Source of the DNA: an uncultured Boseongicola sp.
GTDB lineage: Bacteria; Pseudomonadota; Alphaproteobacteria; Rhodobacterales; Rhodobacteraceae
Direction: 5' to 3'
Length of the DNA: 36,049 nucleotides
Assembly: GCA_905479635.1 (NCBI GenBank)
Contig: CAJQNG010000040.1
Location: forward strand, 1-36,049
In this document: in pieces, positions 1 to 8,087 of the stretch
Numbering within the stretch: the stretch's first letter is position 1
Layout of the letters: each line of letters begins with the position of its first letter
Translations under genes and position numbers: made by a program
Notes under the pieces: generated by a model
What the model saw: only the letters and a program-made list of their open reading frames with translations
What the model was told of the DNA's origin: nothing
Databases searched by the model: none

Positions 1-64
1 ATGCACAATCAAGTGGCATGACGCGTCTATCGCTAAGGGACGGCGCGCCGCCATCCCCACCGCC

Positions 65-204
65 GGCGTTGTCACATTAACTTTTCCAAGTCAAAATATC
101 GAAGTTTTTCAAAATGCGTGTTGCTGGGTTTCAATGACTTACGAGATTTCAAGTTCTGTCAAAAAGACGAAATCTGCCGATTACTGCGTTAATGTGACAA
201 CGCC
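65..204. mobile_element. Putative 140-bp MITE-like element or internally deleted IS, bounded by 17-bp perfect terminal inverted repeats
   Basis: GGCGTTGTCACATTAAC at 65-81 is the exact reverse complement of GTTAATGTGACAACGCC at 188-204. The interior is AT-richer than the flanks and has no ORF. No obvious target-site duplication. Confidence 0.5.
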
Positions 205-241
205 GATGCGAGGCCGATCTGACGGTCGCTGGACGGCCTGA

Positions 242-627
242 GTGCAGAACGACGGAGCTGGCGCAGTGAAGTTCGGTGTGCTGGCAGATCTATTTGAGGG
301 CGCCGGGGCGAAGGTGCTGACCGAGGTTGAGATTAACCGACAGAGGTCAAACCAGCACGAGTTTCAGGGCGTCAGTGGGTTCCGGGAGTTTCTGGGTACA
401 CCTGCAGAAAAACAGACGTTTCCTGCGACCTTTTACTGGCTGGGGGATGACGAAGACACCGAACCGGTAAAGGTCGGTTCGCTCTGCGCCTTGAGTGATG
501 TCCGTCGTGAACAGCCCGGGCGCAGCCCCGAGTGTCATTTGTACTACGCGGCTGGCTCTGAGCCAGTCGTCCATCGAGCCCGTGCGGGGGATCAGGTTGT
601 TATTGCTCGCGGTAAGGACGGCCCTGT
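242..627 (+). pseudogene. Truncated type II restriction endonuclease, N-terminal EcoRII-like (effector-binding) domain only; catalytic domain missing
   Basis: ADLFEGAGAKVLTEVEINRQRSNQHEFQGVSGFREFLG...FPATFYWLGDDED...RSPECHLYYAAGSEPVVHRARAGDQVVIARGKDGPVAQ resembles the recalled N-terminal pattern of EcoRII-family nucleases (SNQHEFQGV, RSEYRLYY, AGDLLVIARRPDG). Similarity stops about 10 bp before the stop codon of the convergent enolase-superfamily gene. GTG starts at 242 or 266. Confidence 0.5.
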
Positions 628-635
628 AGCTCAAT

Positions 636-1745
636 TCAAACACTCCACTCAACTCGATCAGAGGCAATACACAGTCCAAAACCTGATTTTCGCGCGAGAG
701 AATAACGATCTGGATTCAGAATGCCTGATCTGCCAAAGGTCAGTGGTGACAGCGTAAGATCTTGCTTTAGCAGAATCTTACCGAAAGCGCCTTCTCGGGC
801 TAGCGGGCTCTTGCCTAGTGCGTGCCCGACAGTCATCGCCGCTCGGGTTAGCAGACTGGTTTCACCCACGTGCGCCCCAAGAATCACGCTCATACCTCGA
901 GCGTGTGCAGCTTGCGCAAGCTCAATTGAGCGTAGAAGGCCACCGCATTTAGATACGCGGACATTTGCAACCCAGCTGTCTGGCTGCCCCGAATACTGAT
1001 CAAGTTGAGAGGCATTGATGAGGCTTTCATCAAGAATAATAGCGACACCCAGTTCTTGGGATATCCTTTGCATTCCAGAGACATCACCTACGGAAAGTGG
1101 CTCCTCAATAGCCCAGACATTGCGGTCAATTGCGTTGATGTGCTCTATGCATACCTCTGGTTCTTTCCACAGATTATTCGCATCGACACGAATTGTCGCG
1201 TGTTGGGGTAACCGGGCGAGCTTTTGCTTGTCACGCTCGAGGTTGGTGTTCAGCTTGATCTTGAAATCGGACAGCCCCACAACTGAGTATGCAAATGCCA
1301 CGATGCCGGTTTTTAGAGGTGAGCTGTCACCAAGCACAGCGCTGTAGCGCATCGGGGCACGCAAAGGCGGATACCCAAGATATTCCTCGATCGACAACCC
1401 ATCACGCCGCGCAAGAAAATCCAATAGCGCCATCTCGACGGCGGCGAAAGCCGCTGGATTCTGAGATACTTGAGTTTCATGAGATTCGATCCACTCCCGA
1501 ATTGTCGATTGATCCGCGCAAGACTCAACAAGGTTGGGCCCGTACTTAGAGACAAATACCTGAGCGGTTTCTTCAGTTTCTCCGGTAACATAACTTCGCG
1601 GGCAACCTTCACCAAATCCGCTGATCCCACTTCGATCGGAAACCTCCACAATAATATTAGATGTTGCTGCACGAGAAGCAGACGCATGAGAAAATCGGAA
1701 TCGAAATTTGCTGGGAAAATGCCCCCATCTCAGGACCGGCGACAT
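636..1745 (-). CDS. Enolase-superfamily enzyme (mandelate racemase/muconate lactonizing subgroup; dipeptide epimerase or N-acylamino acid racemase-like)
   Basis: 369 aa with ordered catalytic motifs: KxK (DFKIKLN), RVDANN, AIEEPL, IILDESL, VSKCGG. Start codon overlaps the upstream GH3 stop (TGATG). Confidence 0.85.
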   Translation of the reverse strand: MSPVLRWGHFPSKFRFRFSHASASRAATSNIIVEVSDRSGISGFGEGCPRSYVTGETEETAQVFVSKYGPNLVESCADQSTIREWIESHETQVSQNPAAFAAVEMALLDFLARRDGLSIEEYLGYPPLRAPMRYSAVLGDSSPLKTGIVAFAYSVVGLSDFKIKLNTNLERDKQKLARLPQHATIRVDANNLWKEPEVCIEHINAIDRNVWAIEEPLSVGDVSGMQRISQELGVAIILDESLINASQLDQYSGQPDSWVANVRVSKCGGLLRSIELAQAAHARGMSVILGAHVGETSLLTRAAMTVGHALGKSPLAREGAFGKILLKQDLTLSPLTFGRSGILNPDRYSLARKSGFGLCIASDRVEWSV

Positions 1746-3433
1746 CAGCGTGACCCGTCAGGAGATGTTGCATCTTCCAAGACTACCCAGGGGGCAAGCT
1801 TTGCTGACCAGTCTCGCTGATAGCCTAGGATGACGGGTTTGTATTGCGCTTCTCGCACTCCTGCTGCCACGCTTTGGTCTCGCAATGCGCTCATTGTTCC
1901 CGGCTTTAGTCGTCGCCCAATCAAGGGATAAATTCGATCGCTTGCACGTTTGTCTGCGTATTCGCTGTTCACTACTTGAAGCTGCTGGTCCACGAATGCA
2001 GCAAAGGCATTTGGGTCAGCTCCACCATCAGTTTCGATCAGAAATTCATACCTTGCTGCCGTCTCGTCAGCGAGAAACATGTAACCACTGACAGAGAGCC
2101 CCAAAGAGGAGATCAACGTGGACGCAGCCGTAATTACTTGATGCTCGCTGAGCTTCTCGCCCGTAATATTTGTAACGCCGCGTCCCTTCTGCAGAAAGCT
2201 CAGGCTTGGACAGGCTCCGATGCCGGTTTTGGCGCGCAAAAGATCATTGATATTATAGCGATAGAGGCCTGACTGAGTTGTAACAAAGACATAATATTCT
2301 TTGCCGTGTACTAGCTCATGGATTCCCATGAAGTGTTGTCTGTTTTCATCCCAGTCTTCACGCAAAACGAATTCGTACACGTGCTCGGTAATCAAGGGCA
2401 TACAAATATTTGAAAGGGCATCGAAATTGAATGTGCCCATGAATTCGCTTGCGGCGTATCCGTATTCCACAACCTTCACTGAGGCGGGTAGATTGTGGCG
2501 AAGTTTTGAAAGAGCGACGCCGCAACTTCCGCCAGTCCAAGTTGCAATCGCCGCGAGTCTTGGCCACACGATTTCCGGCGACAATCGAGAGTCAGTCTCA
2601 AGCGCCTGACGCAGACTTAGCAATCTCCCAGGCTCTATTTTCTGAAAGATTTCGCCGACTACCGAAACAACGGATGGATGAAGGTTTTTGGCCGAGCGGG
2701 TTTCAAGCGCATCAAGAAGTAGTTCCTGATCAGCCTCAATAATCTCGCAGACTTTTAAAATAGAAGAAGGGTTCGCCGTTCCAATGCCGCTGATATCGGA
2801 GCGTGACAAAGCTGCTAGTGCGTAGACCTGATACTTCGCCGCGACGTCGCAAATCTCAAAGGTTTGAGCGGGAATAGCGAACTTTGCGGCGAGAAGGCGC
2901 GGGAGCGATTTATAGGCACTTCCCGAACTGGATCCGTAAGCGACACCGTTTTCCAGGCGCCCTTCGATCGGTGGGCTGGCCATTCCTAGAATTGCCCCCG
3001 AGAAGAACCCGGTGCTTTGCCATGTAGACAAAGACAATAGTCGTTGAGTTAAACGCATCTGACGCAGCCCGTTTTGGGTCACTGGTATAAACTTGCTTCT
3101 TCCAGTCGTTCCGCTGGTCTTGGCGCAATATACAGTTGGCTCGATGGTGAGAGCAGACTCACCTGATATTTGTCGTTCGATATACGGTTGCAGAGTATCA
3201 AATGTCTGCACCGGCACATTTTCACGAAACGATTTCATGTCGTGGATGGCTGCAAAGTTATGCCGTCTTCCAAAATCTGTTTCGGCATTTGCAGCGACAA
3301 TTTTCAACAATAGTTTTTCCTGCACTTTCGCAGGGTCAGCGAAGGCTTTTTCGATCGGACCGCGATACACAGACAAAATCCAATACATCCCGAGACCTAT
3401 CAGTCGGTTTGTGATCGCGCCGGAGGCAATCAT
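1745..3433 (-). CDS. GH3 auxin-responsive-promoter family protein (acyl-acid-amido synthetase-like, ANL adenylating fold)
   Basis: 562 aa; phosphate-binding motif TSGTTGRSKFIPVT, YGYAASEFMG, YRYNINDLLR, ITGEKLSEHQV typical of the GH3 family; overlaps the upstream gene by ATGA. Confidence 0.85.
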   Translation of the reverse strand: MIASGAITNRLIGLGMYWILSVYRGPIEKAFADPAKVQEKLLLKIVAANAETDFGRRHNFAAIHDMKSFRENVPVQTFDTLQPYIERQISGESALTIEPTVYCAKTSGTTGRSKFIPVTQNGLRQMRLTQRLLSLSTWQSTGFFSGAILGMASPPIEGRLENGVAYGSSSGSAYKSLPRLLAAKFAIPAQTFEICDVAAKYQVYALAALSRSDISGIGTANPSSILKVCEIIEADQELLLDALETRSAKNLHPSVVSVVGEIFQKIEPGRLLSLRQALETDSRLSPEIVWPRLAAIATWTGGSCGVALSKLRHNLPASVKVVEYGYAASEFMGTFNFDALSNICMPLITEHVYEFVLREDWDENRQHFMGIHELVHGKEYYVFVTTQSGLYRYNINDLLRAKTGIGACPSLSFLQKGRGVTNITGEKLSEHQVITAASTLISSLGLSVSGYMFLADETAARYEFLIETDGGADPNAFAAFVDQQLQVVNSEYADKRASDRIYPLIGRRLKPGTMSALRDQSVAAGVREAQYKPVILGYQRDWSAKLAPWVVLEDATSPDGSR

Positions 3434-4809
3434 TTGTCTGTCGCGTCCGTTGGCGTTGTAAACGGCGCCATGAGTTGGGCGCGAAAACTGTTGGGCCAGT
3501 TTCGATTTTCAATTCCGACGCGCCCAACTTCACGGTCCGCCGGTAGATACCGGGTTCCAAAAATCGTATCCCATATAATAAGGTTGTTGCCATAGTTCGA
3601 ATTTGCTTCTGATATCTTCGCTGAATGATGCCATCTGTGTAGCTCAGGGCCGGCAATGATATAGTTGAGCGGCCCGAGCTTAACCTCAGCGTTTGAGTGT
3701 TGATAAAAGCCATTGATGGCATAAAGGACAAAATACGTTCCGAACACTTCAGGGCTTACGCCCAGCAATAAGAAAGGCGCTGTGTCTCCAAGGAACTGTA
3801 TTGCTTTGTCAAATGGATGAAATCGACCAACATTGATCGTGTAAAGTTTGTCAGATGCGTGGTGTACCGCATGAAGACGCCAAAGTGGGCCATAGACATG
3901 AAGCGCCCGGTGTATCCAGTAGCGAAAGAACTCCGCCACCACCAACATTAGCATGATTTGAACCAGTATAGGCGCCTCGTGTGGCCAAAAGCCAGTTATC
4001 GCAACCACTTCGCTTTGGGAGACGCCCACAAGAATTGCCAAAGTCAGCGCTTTCAATGTGACCGGGACACCTATCTGAACAAAAGCAACGAAAAGCCCGT
4101 CCTGAACTACTTCCTTAAGAAGAGGGCGCCAGTCCTTGCGTGCAGGCGCAAGAGTCTCGTGCAGGATAATTCCAACCAACCCTAGAAGCGCGCTCAGATA
4201 AGATGAGAAGAGAAGTGGTGCGCCGGTGTCTCGCAGCCAGACGTACATTGTAAATCCGCTTATGATCAGGATCGGATAGGCAGCTACAGCCGCAATCTTG
4301 CGGGCCAAATGCTCCCAGAATGTGGAAGGTTCTTCGGCCGTTAGAAGCGTGCCCAATGTCAGCAGAAAAGCAGCCAATATGAAGTGAAATGCGGATGATA
4401 CCGCTCCATCAAACCACGACGATGAAGACAACTCGAGAAAGCCGACAACCATTCGCAAAAACATGACTAGTGCATAAACGAACGCTGCAATCTTGAGTGC
4501 GCGGCCAAGGCGAGGTCTCCGAGTATTTGGGCTAACCGCCCAAGTAACGGTGAGCATTGTCAAAAATATCAGTATCTGGAGGCCTAATAAAACCGGATAG
4601 GGCATGGTGTCGGTATGCCATAGATCAAAGCGCGGCAATCCGTCCAAATCGCGGTTGAGTTGCAGGTACTGCGCGATGATCCGGAGAGAAAATATGAAAC
4701 TGAGTGCTACCAGTATTGGCCGCAGAAGTTGTGAACAGTCGCCGTTTTGTGTCTCGTTCATCAAGGAAGCATCCCTTTGTTTTTGTTCGGGAACGGCACG
4801 TAGTTTCAT
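3430..4809 (-). CDS. Fatty acid hydroxylase/sterol desaturase family membrane protein with N-terminal multi-TM extension
   Basis: 459 aa; His clusters WIHRALH, HAVHHAS, QHSN...LHRWHHS; several hydrophobic segments in the first about 190 aa. Confidence 0.85.
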   Translation of the reverse strand: MKLRAVPEQKQRDASLMNETQNGDCSQLLRPILVALSFIFSLRIIAQYLQLNRDLDGLPRFDLWHTDTMPYPVLLGLQILIFLTMLTVTWAVSPNTRRPRLGRALKIAAFVYALVMFLRMVVGFLELSSSSWFDGAVSSAFHFILAAFLLTLGTLLTAEEPSTFWEHLARKIAAVAAYPILIISGFTMYVWLRDTGAPLLFSSYLSALLGLVGIILHETLAPARKDWRPLLKEVVQDGLFVAFVQIGVPVTLKALTLAILVGVSQSEVVAITGFWPHEAPILVQIMLMLVVAEFFRYWIHRALHVYGPLWRLHAVHHASDKLYTINVGRFHPFDKAIQFLGDTAPFLLLGVSPEVFGTYFVLYAINGFYQHSNAEVKLGPLNYIIAGPELHRWHHSAKISEANSNYGNNLIIWDTIFGTRYLPADREVGRVGIENRNWPNSFRAQLMAPFTTPTDATDK

Positions 4810-4887
4810 GGCTCAAAGCCACGAACTATGGGCATTACTCAGTTTCCGTTGTGTTTGTGTCTCGAAGCAAGAGAGCTGATTGTCATT

Positions 4888-5199
4888 TCAACGAAATCTG
4901 CATTCCGCCGCCTGTCCGGCATATGCAGAGCTGCGGGTATCGTTGAAGCCGGGCAGAAGGCAGGCTGCGAAGGTGCTGAAAAGCGCGTCGCGGGTGGGCT
5001 TCATAAACTTAGTTGATGAAGCGCCGGGCAAGGGATTGTCTGCAGCGCACCCGGAAAGAGCGACTGCGGCTCCAAGCGCCGCCACGGCAAGGAAGCCTCT
5101 GAATGAGCCCCGGCGATCGGCGCAATCAAGATCAGCGGATCCATCAAGTGTATCTGAACCCGTGGTTCCGACTGGCTTTGTGGAGTAAATTACATTCAT
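4888..5199 (-). CDS. Small putative lipoprotein (103 aa)
   Basis: GGAGG RBS upstream of ATG at 5199; MNVIYSTKP...RRGSFRGFLAVAALGAAVALSGCAADNP has a signal peptide plus lipobox-like LSGC. The 3' part is of unknown identity. Confidence 0.5.
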   Translation of the reverse strand: MNVIYSTKPVGTTGSDTLDGSADLDCADRRGSFRGFLAVAALGAAVALSGCAADNPLPGASSTKFMKPTRDALFSTFAACLLPGFNDTRSSAYAGQAAECRFR

Positions 5200-5220
5200 C
5201 TCGACCTCCAGGTACTTATA

Positions 5221-5233
5221 TGAACACCGTTCA
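5221..5233. promoter_or_regulatory. Palindrome TGAACACCGTTCA, putative TetR-type operator 1
   Basis: TGAAC-N3-GTTCA, 22 bp upstream of the lipoprotein start codon. Confidence 0.5.
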
Positions 5234-5273
5234 AATAAATTGTTACGCGCGCGGCGATCGCGAGTCAACAAAT

Positions 5274-5292
5274 AAATGAACGACGTTCATTT
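5274..5292. promoter_or_regulatory. Palindrome AAATGAACG-A-CGTTCATTT, putative TetR-type operator 2
   Basis: Perfect 9-bp arms with a 1-nt centre; same TGAAC-N3-GTTCA core as operator 1. Confidence 0.55.
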
Positions 5293-5696
5293 TTGTAGCC
5301 AAGCCAACCCTATCAGGAATCGAAGAATTGAGGAGAAAGTCAGTCAAACTTCTTTACTTCAGGATATTCGCTCCGCTGCTTCACAACCAAAACGCGAATA
5401 TTGAAGCTCGTGATCACTTCCTCAGAGCCAGATACCTTCTAAGAAGGGTGGCGTGTGCGTTGGCGGCGCGGTTTAGCTTGAAGGCACCTCCGTTGGAAAG
5501 GCTGCACTCGTGGTTAAACACGGCGCCATAACACCCGCCATGAAACTGAAAATGGCCGCCGGAATTCCACGGCTGAGCCCCATTAAAAATGGGGGGATTA
5601 CCGAGTGATTGTTGATCTCGAACACATTTTAATCAGAAACTCTTGTGTCACCCAATACAATCTGGGCTGACTTCTTCCCTGCTCAGCGCCAACTGG

Positions 5697-5726
5697 CCGA
5701 GCCGCGAGGACGGCTCGGTCTCTTTT
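5697..5726 (+). terminator. Rho-independent terminator-like hairpin (plus orientation)
   Basis: CCGAGCCG-CGAGGA-CGGCTCGG followed by TCTCTTTT. Confidence 0.5.
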
Positions 5727-5736
5727 CGTGATGGAG

Positions 5737-6612
5737 CTAGGGCTTCGGCGAAACCACCTTTTTGGGCGCGTTAATCATGTCGATTGCTGTTCGAAATAGA
5801 CGTGTTTCAGGGTCTGCAAGATCAGCGATGACATCGAAGTGGTTGCGGTTGGGCACTTCAAATTCAATGACCGAGCCTCCGGCTTGGGAAACTTTGGCGG
5901 TGAAGTCCTGACTCTGGCGTTTGAACTCGGCGGTTTCGGTTTCACCCCAGACAACGACAAGAGGTACGTCGACGGGGGCCGGTAGTTGCATCGGGCTATT
6001 TAAGCGCGCCAAGGCTTTTGTCAGGGACAGCCAATCGTTCGGCTTGCAGAAGCGCAGGGGCTCCAAATCATACAGACCGCTTGCAAGAAGCGCGCCTTTG
6101 ACCGGGCTTCCTAATTCACGGGTGTCGGGCTGGAGTGCCATTGCTGCGAGATGAGCGCCCGCAGACGAGCCGCCGAGGTAGACACGAGCGGCGTCAAAGC
6201 TCAGACGTTGCGTATTTTGAGTGAGGTGCGAGACGGCGCGCCGGACTTGATCGACAATTTGGCCCAGAGACGCGGCCGGTGCCAGCGAATATTCGACAAC
6301 TGCAACACCGACACCCATCGAAACGAACGATTTCGCCATAAAGGCTGAGTCGGATCTGCCCAGAGCGCGCCAATAGCCTCCGTGGATGAAGACAAACAGC
6401 GGGCTGTTGGGCGCCTTGGCGGGAAAGAAATCTATGCGCTCGTCGTCGCCAGGGCCGTAGGCAATATCGCAGATGACCGAGAGGTTGGAATAGGCGCTAT
6501 TGCTGAGGCTGCGATAAGCGCGCATCTCGGCGTCGAAGTCGCTTACCGTGCCGCGGGCATCGTATTGTGTTTCGAGGTCGGCCATTGTCATGCAGCGATA
6601 GGGGTGTTCCAA
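5737..6612 (-). CDS. Alpha/beta hydrolase (kynurenine formamidase/esterase-like)
   Basis: 291 aa; HGGYW oxyanion motif, GGSSAGAH nucleophile elbow, C-terminal HFD. Confidence 0.8.
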   Translation of the reverse strand: MEHPYRCMTMADLETQYDARGTVSDFDAEMRAYRSLSNSAYSNLSVICDIAYGPGDDERIDFFPAKAPNSPLFVFIHGGYWRALGRSDSAFMAKSFVSMGVGVAVVEYSLAPAASLGQIVDQVRRAVSHLTQNTQRLSFDAARVYLGGSSAGAHLAAMALQPDTRELGSPVKGALLASGLYDLEPLRFCKPNDWLSLTKALARLNSPMQLPAPVDVPLVVVWGETETAEFKRQSQDFTAKVSQAGGSVIEFEVPNRNHFDVIADLADPETRLFRTAIDMINAPKKVVSPKP

Positions 6613-6615
6613 ACC

Positions 6616-7317
6616 TCAGACTCCCAAATATTTTTCAGCAAAGTTGTCTTCAGCGCGCATGGCGGCGACGTCTCCGTGCCAAGCGACCTGGCCTTTGACG
6701 AGAACGTAATTGTCATCAGCAAGGCGAGCCATATCGTCGAGGTTTTTGTCGATCACGAGGGTCGTTTGTCCTTCAGCTTTCAGTTCACTTAGGACGGACC
6801 AGATTTCCTGGCGGATAAGGGGGGCGAGGCCCTCGGTGGCTTCGTCAAGGATCAACAGTATGGGGTTGGTCATCAGAGCGCGTCCAATGGCCAGCATTTG
6901 TTGTTCGCCGCCGGACAATGAATTTCCAAGCTGGTTCACTCGATCCCTGAGGCGTGGAAAGCGCGCGAATACTTTGTCGAGATCCCATGGGCCGGGTCGG
7001 TTAGATCGGTTGGCAGCCGTCGCAACGAGGTTTTCGCGGACGCTGAGTGTTGGGAAAATCTGACGGCCTTCCGGGACAAGCGCTATCCCGGCGCGGCCGA
7101 TTTGATATGGGCGCTGTTGGGTGATGGTGTCGCCGTTGAATCGAATGGTTCCCGCTTTAGCGGGTGTCAGGCCAGTAATTGTGCGGACTGTTGTTGTCTT
7201 ACCCATGCCATTGCGACCCATGAGCATGACAAGATCGCCTTCCTTGAGTGTCAGGCTAATTCCGAAGAGAACTTGGGACGAGCCGTAGCTGGTTTCGACG
7301 TTTTCAAGGGTCAGCAT
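6616..7317 (-). CDS. Branched-chain amino acid/amide-type ABC transporter ATP-binding protein (LivF-like)
   Basis: Walker A GRNGMGKTT, signature LSGGEQQ, Walker B LLILDEATEGLAP. Confidence 0.9.
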   Translation of the reverse strand: MLTLENVETSYGSSQVLFGISLTLKEGDLVMLMGRNGMGKTTTVRTITGLTPAKAGTIRFNGDTITQQRPYQIGRAGIALVPEGRQIFPTLSVRENLVATAANRSNRPGPWDLDKVFARFPRLRDRVNQLGNSLSGGEQQMLAIGRALMTNPILLILDEATEGLAPLIRQEIWSVLSELKAEGQTTLVIDKNLDDMARLADDNYVLVKGQVAWHGDVAAMRAEDNFAEKYLGV

Positions 7318-8087
7318 CAGGCGGAGTCCTCCTGGTGGAGTTCATGCGTTCCAAGGTAGGCTTCTTGCACGTCGCGGTTGGCTCGGATCGCTTGGGGTGT
7401 GTCTGTTGCGATGATTTTGCCGTAGACGAGAACGGAAATCCTGTCTGCGAGCGAGAAGACAACGTCCATATCGTGTTCGACGAGCAGCATTGTCGTGGTG
7501 CCGCGAAGGCTAGTCAGAAGGGTCGTGAGATTGCGACTTTCCTCGACGCCCATACCCGCCATTGGTTCATCAAGGAGGAGAAGTTTCGGGTCGGCGGCGA
7601 GGGCCATTGCGATTTCAAGTTGGCGTTTCTGGCCGTGCGCCAAATTTTCGGCGCGGCTGTCAGCTTCGTCCGCAAGGCCTGTGCGTTCAAGAATGGCGTC
7701 AGCTTTGGCGCGTTCGGCCTGATCTGAGCCTGCTTTGGCGAAAACCTGGAAGACCTGGTTGTCCAGAGATTGCAAAACAAGACCCACGTTGTCGCGAACG
7801 GTGAATTCAGGAATGACCGAGGTAATCTGGAAACTGCGGACCAGTCCGGCATGGGGGCGTTTGTGGGCCGGAAGCGCCAGGAGGTCCTGTCCGTCAAACG
7901 TGATCGAGCCGCTATCGGGCGTAAGATAACCGGAGATTTGGCTGATGAGGGTGGTTTTGCCTGCTCCGTTGGGACCGATCAGAGCGTGAATTGTGCCCTC
8001 ATTGACAGTGAGAGAGACGTTCTCGGTTGCTTGCAAAGCACCGAATGACTTGGAGAGATTCTTGATGTCCAGCATAGGGCGGCTCAC
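7317..8087 (-). CDS. ABC transporter ATP-binding protein (LivG-like)
   Basis: Walker A GPNGAGKTT, AHGQKRQLEIAMALA, LLLLDEPMAGMG. Confidence 0.9.
   Translation of the reverse strand: MSRPMLDIKNLSKSFGALQATENVSLTVNEGTIHALIGPNGAGKTTLISQISGYLTPDSGSITFDGQDLLALPAHKRPHAGLVRSFQITSVIPEFTVRDNVGLVLQSLDNQVFQVFAKAGSDQAERAKADAILERTGLADEADSRAENLAHGQKRQLEIAMALAADPKLLLLDEPMAGMGVEESRNLTTLLTSLRGTTTMLLVEHDMDVVFSLADRISVLVYGKIIATDTPQAIRANRDVQEAYLGTHELHQEDSA

Noticed and set aside
5328-5531. 67-aa plus-strand ORF after the TetR-like operators, considered as a remnant TetR regulator
   Set aside because: No helix-turn-helix-like pattern in any of the three plus frames by eye; TTG start without convincing RBS.
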